Counted from the stretch's first letter, positions 27,090 through 36,462 are shown. The stretch is 64,000 nt of DNA from an uncultured Bacteroidota bacterium (GCA_903891085.1 CAITDJ010000051.1:1-64000), one strand, 5' to 3'. Translations and numbers: made by a program. The notes: generated by a model from the letters alone, not told the origin.

Positions 27090-27107
27090 CCGGCTTAACT
27101 CAACAAT

Positions 27108-27896
27108 ATGCTCTCGTGGCTTGAAGTTACTGCTCTTATTGTTTCCGGCATTTTTGTGGGATTCATCAATACCCTGGCAGGGGGAGGAACCATCATTTCA
27201 TTTTCTATATTTCTTTTCCTTGGTTTGCCTATTGATGTAGCAAACGGCACAAACCGAATTGCTGTTATACTTCAAAACATAACATCGGTAAGTACCTTCA
27301 GACATAAAAATATTCTTGATTTTAAAAAAGGGACCTGGCTGGCTATCCCGGCTGTCGTAGGATCTATTATTGGTGCCCAAATAGCCGTTGATATTAATAA
27401 AGCGGCTTTTGAAAAAGCATTCGCTGTGGTCATGTTGGTCATGATTTTCTTTTTGTTTTTCAATTCATCAAAATACCTGATGGGGCGGGAGGACAAAATG
27501 AAGAAAAAAGTGGATTGGTTTCAGATGATCATTTTTTTTCTTATTGGGCTGTATGGTGGGTTTGTGCAGGTTGGGGTTGGTTTTTTTTTACTTGCTGCCA
27601 TTGTGCTGAGTGCCGGTTTCGACCTGGTCAGGGCCAATGCGATAAAGGTTTGGATTGTATTGCTTTACACACCTTTTACCTTAATTGTTTTTTTAATGAA
27701 TGGTGCTGTTAATTGGAAATACGGGTTAATCCATGCGATAGGAAACATCCTTGGTGCTTATATTGCCTCACACATGGCTATTCATAAAGGTGTCGGATTT
27801 GTAAAATGGGTGATTATTGTGGTGATCCTGATTACATCAGCACAACTATTTGGATTATATGATTTTAACGATATTTTTACCTTCTTTTTGCGATAG
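27108..27896 (+). CDS. TauE/SafE family membrane transporter
   Basis: Inner-membrane protein of 262 residues with about seven to eight helices. GFINTLAGGGTIISF near the N terminus and GLYGGFVQVGVGFFLLA in the middle are the paired half-repeats of the TauE/SafE family (formerly DUF81), which exports sulfite or sulfo-organic acids or transports related anions. The substrate cannot be told. It converges on the dCMP deaminase with an 11-base gap. Confidence 0.9.
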   Translation: MLSWLEVTALIVSGIFVGFINTLAGGGTIISFSIFLFLGLPIDVANGTNRIAVILQNITSVSTFRHKNILDFKKGTWLAIPAVVGSIIGAQIAVDINKAAFEKAFAVVMLVMIFFLFFNSSKYLMGREDKMKKKVDWFQMIIFFLIGLYGGFVQVGVGFFLLAAIVLSAGFDLVRANAIKVWIVLLYTPFTLIVFLMNGAVNWKYGLIHAIGNILGAYIASHMAIHKGVGFVKWVIIVVILITSAQLFGLYDFNDIFTFFLR

Positions 27897-27907
27897 GTAG
27901 GATGCGC

Positions 27908-28405
27908 TCAATACTGTTGTATTTCTTCTGAAAAAAATTCGATCTTCACACCAGATTCTTTGAACATCAGTTCCGATTCCTGTCCGGAATGGTATTTCTT
28001 TTCGCAGACCACACGTACGATTCCACAATTGATGATAAGCATGGCACAGGTGCGACAAGGTGTCATACGACAATATAAGGTACTGCCATCCAGTGCTATA
28101 CCGCGTCGGGCAGCTTGTGTAATGGCGTTTTGTTCGGCATGTACTGTTCGCATGCAGTGTTGCGTGACTTTACCATCTTCATGTATTACCTGTTTCATCA
28201 GGTGACCTACCTCATCGCAATGTGATAAACCACGGGGAGAACCAACATAGCCCGAAACCAGAATCTGCTTGTCTTTCACAATCACACAACCGCTCCGTCC
28301 ACGATCGCATGTAGCACGACTTGCCACTGTATCAGCAAGTTTAATAAAATATTCATCCCAACTCGGGCGGATATGTTCGGGTAGATCGGATTTAACTTTG
28401 GTCAT
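27908..28405 (-). CDS. dCMP/ComEB-type deoxycytidylate deaminase
   Basis: Zinc cytidine-deaminase-fold enzyme of 165 residues, probably converting dCMP to dUMP for thymidylate synthesis. The catalytic TVHAEQNAI supplies a zinc ligand and the proton-shuttling Glu, and MTPCRTCAMLI supplies two zinc cysteines. RSGCVIVKDKQILVSGYVGSP matches the ComEB/dCMP deaminase N-terminal region, with extra Cys/His near RATCDRGRSGC and GLSHCDEVGH. Its ATG overlaps the stop of the upstream kinase gene by four bases. Confidence 0.92.
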   Translation of the reverse strand: MTKVKSDLPEHIRPSWDEYFIKLADTVASRATCDRGRSGCVIVKDKQILVSGYVGSPRGLSHCDEVGHLMKQVIHEDGKVTQHCMRTVHAEQNAITQAARRGIALDGSTLYCRMTPCRTCAMLIINCGIVRVVCEKKYHSGQESELMFKESGVKIEFFSEEIQQY

Positions 28406-28959
28406 GGATTTAATTGTTTCAGTACTTTTTCTATTTGATTAAACAACGCTGTTATATTTCCGTCATTTGAAAACACATAATCAGCTTGTTGAATGCATGC
28501 GTTGAGATTTTGTTTATTCGGATCAGATGAAGTCATTTCGCGTTGCTCGTTGCTCAAAAAAACCTCGAAACTAACAGCGTCGGTCTCTGATTTTCGTTGT
28601 TGAATGCGTTGGTAACGAATTTCCGGTTTTGCATCCACAGCAAACAAAGTGAAGGAACCTTTTTTTCGCAGCGACTCTATTTCTCCGGCTGTGCGGATAC
28701 TTTCAATAACACATGACTTCCCTTGCAGCAGGGCTTCTTCATACAAACAATCGGTAATGTAACTCGCTGAATGAATAGCTCTCATCTCGTTTGCTACCGA
28801 AGTCATACTGTCACGATTTACTGTCATTCCACGTTTTTCAATCTCTTTGATCAGAAACGTACGTACCGAATAATGGTCAAATCCTTTTTCATTGACCAAA
28901 TATTCAACGATGGTTCCTTTTCCGGCGCCAAGTGTTCCGGTGATGCCTATGACAATCAT
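28402..28959 (-). CDS. P-loop nucleotide/dephospho-CoA-kinase-like kinase
   Basis: Cytoplasmic P-loop kinase of 185 residues. Walker A is GITGTLGAGKGT, and RSIR-like IESIRTAGEIESLRKKGSF plus RYQRIQQRKSET give the LID arginines. It resembles dephospho-CoA kinase and phage-type deoxynucleoside monophosphate kinases. Overlapping the dCMP deaminase by four bases makes a role in deoxynucleotide metabolism more likely than CoA synthesis. Upstream, around 28997-29190, are intergenic repeat words. Confidence 0.72.
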   Translation of the reverse strand: MIVIGITGTLGAGKGTIVEYLVNEKGFDHYSVRTFLIKEIEKRGMTVNRDSMTSVANEMRAIHSASYITDCLYEEALLQGKSCVIESIRTAGEIESLRKKGSFTLFAVDAKPEIRYQRIQQRKSETDAVSFEVFLSNEQREMTSSDPNKQNLNACIQQADYVFSNDGNITALFNQIEKVLKQLNP

Positions 28960-29150
28960 GTTTTTATGTTTCCTATATACGTGTGCAATGCTTTGCCTGA
29001 AGTCAGAAGACCGAAGACAGGAGATGATTAATAATAAATGTTAATATATTCATTTGTAGTATTTTAGAACTTAAAGTTATCAAATACCTTTGTCCATTTT
29101 GTGTTTTCTGCAAAAGCCATAATGAAAAGGTGAATTTTGAAGCTTAAGTC

Positions 29151-29190
29151 CTTCCGACTTCCCACTTCCATCTTCCCACTTCCACCTCCC
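29151..29190. repeat. 14-bp tandem words of a dispersed intergenic family
   Basis: CTTCCGACTTCCCA, CTTCCATCTTCCCA and CTTCCACCTCCC follow each other in 14-base steps. The middle word recurs exactly at 1299-1312, and the complementary words occur at about 20749-20773 and 29000-29027, always between genes. The stretch also abuts the LOG gene stop. Confidence 0.65.
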
Positions 29191-29783
29191 TAAAACTCAC
29201 TTTCAACCTTAATATCTTCAATCCATTTGGTAACCGACACCGGGACAAAGTCAACAAGCTTTGAAAGAATTGATTCACAATCTGTTGAGATGATCAGATT
29301 CTGTTGATGTTCTCCCCTGATGAAGCCTTCTTTCACACCATGATCAATGAAGTCAAAGAGTAAATCAAAATAACCCGAAATATTCAAAAATCCTAATGGT
29401 TTGTCTGTAATACGTAATTGATTGAATGTCAGTATTTCTGAAAGTTCGTCCAGGGTTCCGAATCCTCCCGGAAAGGCGATAAACGCATCTGAGAGTTGAA
29501 CCATCAATTCTTTTCGCTCTGCCATGGATTGAACGATGTGAAATTTCGATAATCCCTGGTGCGCCACTTCTTTGTCAATTAAACTCTGAGGCATCACACC
29601 AATTACTTCACCTCCCGATTGTAAAACAGTATCAGCCAACACTTTCATAATTCCCACATTGGCACCTCCATAAACAAGCCCTATTTTTTTTAAGGCCAGC
29701 ATTTTCCCTAACTCCGTGGCTGCTTCACGGTACACTGATGGAAAACCCAGACTGCTTCCGCAAAACACACAAATTTGTTTCAT
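29190..29783 (-). CDS. LOG family protein (TIGR00730)
   Basis: Rossmann-fold enzyme of 197 residues. Plant and bacterial LOG proteins release the free base from cytokinin riboside monophosphates, and many bacterial members are general nucleotide 5'-monophosphate phosphoribohydrolases. The signature PGGFGTLDELSEILTFNQL carries the catalytic Arg/Glu region, and GGANVGIMKVLADT is the other nucleotide-binding part. The ATG at 29783 (MKQICVFCGSS) is chosen because a -7 box lies at 29802-29809 and the GS-rich N terminus is standard. Confidence 0.92.
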   Translation of the reverse strand: MKQICVFCGSSLGFPSVYREAATELGKMLALKKIGLVYGGANVGIMKVLADTVLQSGGEVIGVMPQSLIDKEVAHQGLSKFHIVQSMAERKELMVQLSDAFIAFPGGFGTLDELSEILTFNQLRITDKPLGFLNISGYFDLLFDFIDHGVKEGFIRGEHQQNLIISTDCESILSKLVDFVPVSVTKWIEDIKVESEF

Positions 29784-29801
29784 ATAGAAATTATTGAAAA
29801 G

Positions 29802-29809
29802 CAAAAATA
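29802..29809 (-). promoter_or_regulatory. -7 box (TATTTTTG, minus strand) for the LOG gene
   Basis: Exact TAnnTTTG match on the minus strand, 19 bases before the ATG at 29783. It decides against the longer frame starting at 29804. It is divergent from the manA promoter at 29967-29995. Confidence 0.5.
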
Positions 29810-29966
29810 GTTTATTCGGCCGGAAGTCCTGAAATTATTCGCCCATGGAATTGAAATCACAGTTTGTTTACCAATAAAATGGTTGATTTGAAATGTGTGC
29901 AAATCGAATTCATTTTTATACGAATATCATTTGACGAGAAATCAAAAATCGAAACCTGATTCTACT

Positions 29967-29995
29967 TTGATCTTTCAGATTTATCCTTACTTTTG
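29967..29995 (+). promoter_or_regulatory. Promoter of manA
   Basis: TTG at 29967-29969, an 18-base spacer and TACTTTTG at 29988-29995: both promoter elements at their usual distance. The ATG is 18 bases downstream at 30013. Confidence 0.65.
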
Positions 29996-30012
29996 CCTCA
30001 AAAGGATCGTAC

Positions 30013-30993
30013 ATGCAAAGCTTATATCCCTTCAGATTCACACCGGTTTTCAAGGAAAAAATATGGGGTGGTCAGAAAATCAAAGAGATGCTGCACTTAA
30101 ATGTTGGTGAAATTCCTAATTGCGGTGAGGTTTGGCTTGTATCCGGAGTTCCTGATAATCCGACTGTTGTGAGTAATGGTTATCTGGCAGGAAACGAACT
30201 GAATGAACTGGTTGAAGTTTTTATGGGCGATTTGGTCGGCGACAAGGTGTATGATCAGTTTGGCGATGTTTTTCCGATTCTTATTAAAATCCTTGACTCG
30301 AATGACTGGCTTTCGGTGCAGGTGCACCCTGACGATGCGCTCGCTGCAAAACGAAATATTGGAAGCGGGAAAACAGAGATGTGGTATATTTTGCAGGCCG
30401 ATGAAACCGGTGAACTGATCAGTGGTTTTGACCGTCCAATGACAGAAGAAATATATGTTAAACATTTGAACGATAAGCAAATAAAAGACATATTGAATTT
30501 CGAGAAAGTTGAAAAAGACGATGTGTTTTTTATTCCTGCAGGAAAAATTCATGCGCTCGGACCCGGATTATTACTTGCCGAAATACAACAAACCAGCGAC
30601 ACCACCTACCGGGTTTATGATTGGGATCGGATCGATCATATGGGAATGACACGCGAACTGCATACCAAAGAAGCGTTGGAAGCCATTGATTATGTATATG
30701 TCGCTGAGCATAAAACAAAGTTTTCTACGAAATTGAACGGAACAGCCAGTATTATTGAAAGTGAGTTTTTCACCACAAATATTATTGAACTTAACCAGCC
30801 AATCCGGAAAGACTACACGGAAACAGATTCGTTTGTCATTTTGATGTGCATCGAAGGAAGTTGTTCATTCAGATGGGATGGAGAACCCATAGAAATGAAA
30901 ATTTCTGATACCATCGTGGTGCCAAACATTATTGACAGGATCGAGCTCCATCCAAATGGAAATTGCAAATTACTAGAAGTTTATATCGCCTAA
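30013..30993 (+). CDS. manA: mannose-6-phosphate isomerase, class I
   Basis: Zinc cupin enzyme of 326 residues interconverting mannose-6-phosphate and fructose-6-phosphate for use of mannose and for GDP-mannose synthesis. Zinc ligands are visible in LSVQVHPDDALA (Gln and His), GKTEMWY (Glu) and PAGKIHALGPG (His). The N-terminal FKEKIWGGQKIKEM is the family's opening. The short type of 320-330 residues is common in Bacteroidota. A thioredoxin-like gene begins 16 bases later. Confidence 0.94.
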   Translation: MQSLYPFRFTPVFKEKIWGGQKIKEMLHLNVGEIPNCGEVWLVSGVPDNPTVVSNGYLAGNELNELVEVFMGDLVGDKVYDQFGDVFPILIKILDSNDWLSVQVHPDDALAAKRNIGSGKTEMWYILQADETGELISGFDRPMTEEIYVKHLNDKQIKDILNFEKVEKDDVFFIPAGKIHALGPGLLLAEIQQTSDTTYRVYDWDRIDHMGMTRELHTKEALEAIDYVYVAEHKTKFSTKLNGTASIIESEFFTTNIIELNQPIRKDYTETDSFVILMCIEGSCSFRWDGEPIEMKISDTIVVPNIIDRIELHPNGNCKLLEVYIA

Positions 30994-31008
30994 ATCAAAG
31001 AACAATTT

Positions 31009-31518
31009 ATGAAAAAATTAATTATTGTATTGACATTGAGTTTGTTAACAGTGTTTTCATTTGCACAGGAAACGAAGCCAGTTTCTAAAATTCCCTCAGT
31101 TTCTTTAAAAACAATTGATGGTAAAAATTTTAATACCAGTGAGATTGCTAACGATGGTAAGCCGATCATTATTAGTTTTTGGGCTTTGTGGTGCAAACCT
31201 TGCCAGAAGGAACTGGATGCCTTTAATGAGCATTATGCTGAATGGCAAAAAGAAACCGGCGTAAAAATTTATGCCGTCTCCATCGACGACTCCCGCTCAA
31301 CAGCCAAGGTATTGCCTTTGGTGAATGGCAAATCGTGGGAATTTGAAGTATTACTCGATGCAAACAGTGACTTTAAAAGAGCCATGAATGTGAATATGAT
31401 TCCGCACACTTTTCTGCTTGATGGAGAAGGTAATATTGTCTCACAGCACACCTCATATTTCGAAGGTTCAGAGTTGCAATTGTATAAAGAGGTAAAAAAA
31501 CTTGCCGGGGTGAAATAA
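31009..31518 (+). CDS. exported thioredoxin-like (TlpA/ResA-type) protein
   Basis: A 169-residue protein with an N-terminal signal peptide (basic start, hydrophobic core, probable cleavage after FSFAQ), so it acts in the periplasm. The redox site is Cys62-Lys-Pro-Cys65 in WALWCKPCQKELDAF, and the AhpC/TSA-type fold is visible in SVSLKTIDGKNFNTSEI. TlpA-like proteins reduce cytochrome or other envelope disulfides; the partner is unknown. It heads a series with the DUF6029 barrel and the Omp28 lipoprotein. Confidence 0.88.
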   Translation: MKKLIIVLTLSLLTVFSFAQETKPVSKIPSVSLKTIDGKNFNTSEIANDGKPIIISFWALWCKPCQKELDAFNEHYAEWQKETGVKIYAVSIDDSRSTAKVLPLVNGKSWEFEVLLDANSDFKRAMNVNMIPHTFLLDGEGNIVSQHTSYFEGSELQLYKEVKKLAGVK

Positions 31519-31558
31519 TTGAATCATTTAGTAACACAATAAATATCAAGAAGTTATT

Positions 31559-33226
31559 ATGAGAAAAATCTATATAATTTTCCTCTTTTCTTTCATTGCA
31601 TTTACAATTCATGCCCAGGATTTTATCAAAAATGCCACTATAAACGGAAGTTTTCAGGTGGACGGGCAGTTTTACCAGGTAGATGATGCCCTTGGCATTA
31701 CTGATTCGATGATTGGTGGCCGCAAAATTGGGTTGAATGGTTTTGGAAAAGTTACCTATAACTATGGCAATTTTTCTGCTGGCATGCGTTATGAAGCATT
31801 TCTGACTCCTATTTCAGGTTTCGACTCACGTCAGGAAGGAAATGGTTTTCCAAATATCTGGGCAAGTTATCACACCGATTTAATTGATGTCACAGTTGGT
31901 GACTTTTATGAACAATTTGGCAATGGTTTAATTTTAAGGACGTATGAAGAATGGACACTGGGATATGACAATGCCTTGAACGGTATTCGTGTGGTAATGC
32001 GTCCAACAAATGGTATTACTGTAAAAGGCTTGTATGGCAGCCAACGCTTCTATTGGGAAAAATTTGAACGCAACAGCCGTGGAATAGTGCGTGGTTTGGA
32101 TGCTGAAGTTGATTTCAATACACTGGTTAAGAAATGGGAATCATCGAAAGTGAGGGTAATTGTTGGTGCAAGTGGTGTGAGCAAATACCAACGTGATGCA
32201 GATCCATTGTACAATTTACCCGAAAATGTGGGGGCATTTGCCGGCCGGCTTAACCTGAATGTTGGAAAGTTTGGTTTCATGACCGAATATGGAAATAAAA
32301 TCAACGATCCATCGGCTATGAATAACTATATCTATCAGCAAGGAAAAGCGTTGTTAAGTTCACTTTCTTATTCACAACGTGGTTTTGGCGCTTCGTTACA
32401 ACTGAAACGGGTGCAGAATATGAGTTTCAAATCGGACCGCGGAACTACAACAAACGCCTTGGATATTAATTTTCTACCGCCCATTAATCGTACACATGCC
32501 TATAGTCTGACAGCAAAATATCCCTATGCCTCCCAACCCAATGGAGAAATGGGTATGCAGTTTCAGTTGAATTACAAAATTCCAAAAGGAAGTAAATTAG
32601 GTGGTAAATATGGAACCGGTATTGCTGTGAATTTTAGCCAAGTTAATGATATCGTTCGTGATAAAGTGAATGATACAACTGAAATTGGCGAATCAGGATC
32701 ACTGGGTTATACATCAAAGTTTTTTAAAGTTTCAGACGCCATTTTTTTCCGAGATTTCAACATCGAGTTTGATCGAAAGTTTAATCCAAAATGGAAGGCT
32801 GTGGTTCAATACATGAATCTGTATTATGATATAGCCACCATGGAAGGGCATCCCGGCGAAGAAGCAGTAAATGCCAATATTGCGCTTGCAGACGTAACCT
32901 GGTCATTCCGCTCTGATAAATCGATCCGCTTTGAACTGCAGAATATGTGGACAAAGCAGGACGATGGCAACTGGGCAGCAGCCCTGGTCGAATATACCAT
33001 CGCGCCAACATGGTTTTTCACACTTGCCGACCAATACAATTATGGCAATCCAGACAAGGATATGAGAAACCATTATTATATCGTTTCTGCTGGTTACACA
33101 AAAGAATCCTCAAGGATTGCTTTGACCTACGGACGTCAAAGCCAGGGCGTTTTGTGCGTTGGTGGGGTTTGTCGGCAGGTACCGGCAGCCAGTGGATTAA
33201 CAGTCACAATATCAACAAGTTTCTAA
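31559..33226 (+). CDS. DUF6029 family outer-membrane beta-barrel protein
   Basis: A 555-residue exported protein with a signal peptide ending near HAQ and an all-beta, aromatic, alternating sequence ending in a short aromatic strand (TVTISTSF), typical of outer-membrane barrels. GDFYEQFGNGLILRTYEEW is the stretch by which I recognise the Bacteroidota family DUF6029, whose function is unknown. It sits between the TlpA-like and Omp28-like genes with gaps of 40 and 9 bases. Confidence 0.82.
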   Translation: MRKIYIIFLFSFIAFTIHAQDFIKNATINGSFQVDGQFYQVDDALGITDSMIGGRKIGLNGFGKVTYNYGNFSAGMRYEAFLTPISGFDSRQEGNGFPNIWASYHTDLIDVTVGDFYEQFGNGLILRTYEEWTLGYDNALNGIRVVMRPTNGITVKGLYGSQRFYWEKFERNSRGIVRGLDAEVDFNTLVKKWESSKVRVIVGASGVSKYQRDADPLYNLPENVGAFAGRLNLNVGKFGFMTEYGNKINDPSAMNNYIYQQGKALLSSLSYSQRGFGASLQLKRVQNMSFKSDRGTTTNALDINFLPPINRTHAYSLTAKYPYASQPNGEMGMQFQLNYKIPKGSKLGGKYGTGIAVNFSQVNDIVRDKVNDTTEIGESGSLGYTSKFFKVSDAIFFRDFNIEFDRKFNPKWKAVVQYMNLYYDIATMEGHPGEEAVNANIALADVTWSFRSDKSIRFELQNMWTKQDDGNWAAALVEYTIAPTWFFTLADQYNYGNPDKDMRNHYYIVSAGYTKESSRIALTYGRQSQGVLCVGGVCRQVPAASGLTVTISTSF

Positions 33227-33235
33227 TAATTAGCT

Positions 33236-34081
33236 ATGAATACAACACACAAGTTTCTGGTTTTTATTCTTTTTGCTTTGATGGTTCAGTCCTGCGATAA
33301 AATTGAGATGCCCTATAAAGAATCAGGTGGAAATCAGGATGGAACTGCTACAAAGAAAGTTTTGCTGGAAGATTACACCGGTCATCTTTGTCCAAATTGC
33401 CCGACAGCAGGCAAAAAGGCATTGGATTTGCAGGAACTTTACGATGGAAAATTAATCGTAATGTCGGTTCATGCTGGTTATTTTGCAACGCCGCTTGGCT
33501 CTCCTTTTAACGCAGATTATCGCTGTGAGGCGGGTAATACATGGGATGAGTTCTTTGGTATTTCGAATGCCGGAAACCCCAATGGCATGATTAACCGGCA
33601 AAATACAGGTGGTAATTATATTATAGGTGATGGATTATGGCCAACAATAGTTTCTGAAATTATTGATGTAGATGCTGTTGCAACAATTAAAATTACTCCA
33701 GCATATAATGCATCAAACAGAAAGCTTGATATTGAATTAACATCAAAACTGTTGAGTGCCCTTGAAGGTAATTATAAGGTTCAGGTTTGTTTGATTGAAG
33801 ACAGCATCATTGGCGCCCAAAAAAATTCAGATCCTGCTATTGGAGGAGCCGTTATTCTGGATTTTGTACATCGCCATGTTTTTCGTAAAGCAGTGAATAC
33901 AGCATGGGGAACCGATATGGTTGCCGGTGGAGGACAGGCAATTGCGAATACAGAATATACAGATAACTTTAGCATTACGCTGAATAGTGCCTACAATGAA
34001 TCGCACTGTTCAATCATCGCATGGATCTATAATGCCGATGATTACAGTATTATTCAGGTTGAAGAGAAAAAGATTCAATAG
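33236..34081 (+). CDS. Omp28-related outer membrane lipoprotein
   Basis: A 281-residue lipoprotein with lipidation cysteine Cys20 (LMVQSC). The sequence LEDYTGHLCPNCPTAGKK carries a thioredoxin-like Cys52-x-x-Cys55, a mark of the Omp28 family first described in Porphyromonas gingivalis. The rest is beta-rich with an Ig-like C-terminal part. The role is unsettled; a thiol or adhesion role has been suggested for relatives. It ends the envelope gene cluster 30 bases before the convergent malic enzyme. Confidence 0.88.
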   Translation: MNTTHKFLVFILFALMVQSCDKIEMPYKESGGNQDGTATKKVLLEDYTGHLCPNCPTAGKKALDLQELYDGKLIVMSVHAGYFATPLGSPFNADYRCEAGNTWDEFFGISNAGNPNGMINRQNTGGNYIIGDGLWPTIVSEIIDVDAVATIKITPAYNASNRKLDIELTSKLLSALEGNYKVQVCLIEDSIIGAQKNSDPAIGGAVILDFVHRHVFRKAVNTAWGTDMVAGGGQAIANTEYTDNFSITLNSAYNESHCSIIAWIYNADDYSIIQVEEKKIQ

Positions 34082-34111
34082 CTTTTTCTCTTCAATTCTT
34101 TCCTCATCAAC

Positions 34112-36400
34112 TTACTTATTTTGATAAACCTGTTCTTTTCGGCTTTGTGCGTCTAATACGGCTATAGTAATCATGTTTACGATTTCCGAAACGGAGCTTC
34201 CCATTTGAAGCACCTGAACGGGTTCTTTCAATCCATTTAATACAGGGCCAATTACTTCAAATTTGGCCAATTCCTGCATCAATTTATAGGCAATGTTAGC
34301 AGATTCAAGATTCGGGAAAATGAGTGTGTTAGCTGCACCACCCATCAGTTTTGAAAATGAAAATGTTTCAGCAAGTAAAGTAGGATTCAAGGCTGCATTC
34401 ACCTGAATTTCACCGTCAACGATTAAATCAGGATAATGTTTGTGCAGATATTCTACAGCTTTTCGTTGTTTCTGTGGGACTTCACCATCGGATGATCCAA
34501 AACTTGAGAAAGAAACCAGGGCAACACGTGGTATAATTTTAAACTCACGCACTGCTTTGCATGTTTGCAATGTAATTTCAACCAACTCTTCAGAAGTTGG
34601 GGTTTTATTCACAGTGCAATCTGAAAAGAAAACAGGACCATCTTTGGTGTTGATGATATACATTCCGGAAACGATATTTGAACCTTCTCTTTTTCCAATA
34701 ACCTGAAGCGCAGGTCTGATTGTATCCGGATAATTGCGGGTTAAACCCGAAACCATTGCATCAGCAAAACCTGTTTCAAGCATCATGGGGGCAAAATAAT
34801 TACGATGCAACATCAAACTTCGGGCTGCATTGAATGTCAATCCTTTACGTTGTCTTTTATGGAATAATATTTCCGCAAATTGCTTACGTTTACCGTTCTG
34901 ACTGTTTGAACGTGGATCGATGATCTCGACATTGTCAAGTTCAAGGTCGTTCTCGCGAATGAGGTTCTTGATGAGTACTGCATTTCCCATCAAAATGGGT
35001 TCTGCAAGCCCTTCATTCAATACTATCTCGGCGGCTTTCAGCATCTTATAATCTTCAGCATCAGCAAGGATTACACGCTGTGGATTGTGTTTTGCCCTTG
35101 TTTTAATCTGACGAATCAAAGGATTACCGATTTTCAATCGTTTTTGTAACTCATCACTATACGCTGCCCAATTCTCAATTGGCTTGCGGGCAACACCGGT
35201 TTCCATGGCAGCGCGTGCGACAGCCGGAGAAACACGTGTGATTAACCTAGGGTCGGTTGGTTTTGGAATAATGTAATCGCGCCCGAATTTCAGGTTGTTA
35301 ACATTAAAGGCAATATTCACTTCTTCAGGGACTGGTTCCTTGGCAAGTTGCGCCAATGCGCGGGAAGCAGCCAATTTCATTTCGTCGTTTATTTCACTTG
35401 CTCTTACATCCAATGCCCCTCTGAAGATAAAAGGAAATCCCAGTACATTGTTGATTTGATTGGGAAAATCGGACCTTCCGGTAGCCATGATGATGTCATC
35501 ACGTGTGGACATGGCGTCAGTATATGAAATTTCAGGATTAGGATTTGCCAAGGCAAACACAATCGGCTGATCGTTCATTTTAAGTAACATCTCTTTTTTA
35601 ACAACGCCACCCACTGATAGCCCCAAAAACATATCAGCTCCATTAAGTGCTTCAGTCAAAGTCATATCAGGTAGATCGGAAGCAAATTTTAATTTGTTTT
35701 CGTTCATATCATGCCTTTTCTTATGCAGAAAACCCTTGCTGTCGAACATGAGTATGTTCTCCGGTTTAGCGCCCAACTTAATATATAACTTGGTGCACGA
35801 ACTGGCAGCAGCACCGGCACCATTCACGACGATTTTTATGTTTTCAATTTTTTTTCCGTTGATTTCGAGCGCATTGAGCAATCCGGCTGATGTAATGATG
35901 GCTGTCCCATGCTGATCGTCGTGCATCACCGGAATCGGTAACACTTTTTTGAGTTCATCCTCAATAAAAAAACATTCCGGGGCCTTGATATCTTCGAGAT
36001 TGATACCGCCAAAAGTAGGAGCAATGGCTTTCACCACTTCGATGAACTTATGCGGATCTTTTTCATTCACTTCTATATCAAATACATCGATATCGGCAAA
36101 AACCTTAAACAGCAATCCTTTGCCTTCCATAACCGGTTTGCCCGCTTCGGGGCCGATATCGCCCAAACCGAGTACCGCGGTTCCATTAGAGATGACAGCG
36201 ACAAGATTTCCTTTGGCTGTATACTTATAAACTTCTTCCAAATTTTTATTAATTGCCAGACAAGGATCGGCCACACCAGGTGTGTAGGCCATGGATAGAT
36301 CACGTTGTGTAGCATAAGGTTTTGTCGGAACGACCTCAATCTTTCCCGGGCGGCCCAGCGAATGATAGCTTAAGGCATCTTTGTTAAATAACTTGTCCAT
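34112..36400 (-). CDS. maeB: NADP-dependent malic enzyme with phosphotransacetylase-like domain
   Basis: Cytoplasmic enzyme of 762 residues that decarboxylates malate to pyruvate with NAD(P). The N-terminal malic domain (1-430) shows YTPGVADPCLAI, SNGTAVLGLGDIG and VMHDDQHGTAI, with the Rossmann motif VVNGAGAAASS. The C-terminal part (about 435-755) resembles phosphotransacetylase but in MaeB is regulatory (acetyl-CoA) rather than catalytic. Promoter elements lie 30-60 bases upstream, facing ruvA. Confidence 0.96.
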   Translation of the reverse strand: MDKLFNKDALSYHSLGRPGKIEVVPTKPYATQRDLSMAYTPGVADPCLAINKNLEEVYKYTAKGNLVAVISNGTAVLGLGDIGPEAGKPVMEGKGLLFKVFADIDVFDIEVNEKDPHKFIEVVKAIAPTFGGINLEDIKAPECFFIEDELKKVLPIPVMHDDQHGTAIITSAGLLNALEINGKKIENIKIVVNGAGAAASSCTKLYIKLGAKPENILMFDSKGFLHKKRHDMNENKLKFASDLPDMTLTEALNGADMFLGLSVGGVVKKEMLLKMNDQPIVFALANPNPEISYTDAMSTRDDIIMATGRSDFPNQINNVLGFPFIFRGALDVRASEINDEMKLAASRALAQLAKEPVPEEVNIAFNVNNLKFGRDYIIPKPTDPRLITRVSPAVARAAMETGVARKPIENWAAYSDELQKRLKIGNPLIRQIKTRAKHNPQRVILADAEDYKMLKAAEIVLNEGLAEPILMGNAVLIKNLIRENDLELDNVEIIDPRSNSQNGKRKQFAEILFHKRQRKGLTFNAARSLMLHRNYFAPMMLETGFADAMVSGLTRNYPDTIRPALQVIGKREGSNIVSGMYIINTKDGPVFFSDCTVNKTPTSEELVEITLQTCKAVREFKIIPRVALVSFSSFGSSDGEVPQKQRKAVEYLHKHYPDLIVDGEIQVNAALNPTLLAETFSFSKLMGGAANTLIFPNLESANIAYKLMQELAKFEVIGPVLNGLKEPVQVLQMGSSVSEIVNMITIAVLDAQSRKEQVYQNK

Positions 36401-36431
36401 ATGTTGTATTTTTATTCGATCAAAATTAACA

Positions 36432-36462
36432 CAAATTTACGGCTTAGTTAATTTATTCACAA
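36432..36462 (-). promoter_or_regulatory. Promoter of maeB (minus strand)
   Basis: On the minus strand TTG (complement of 36460-36462), a 20-base spacer and TAAATTTG (complement of 36432-36439). A second -7-like box, TAATTTTG, lies at complement 36421-36428. The ATG is at 36400. Confidence 0.6.
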
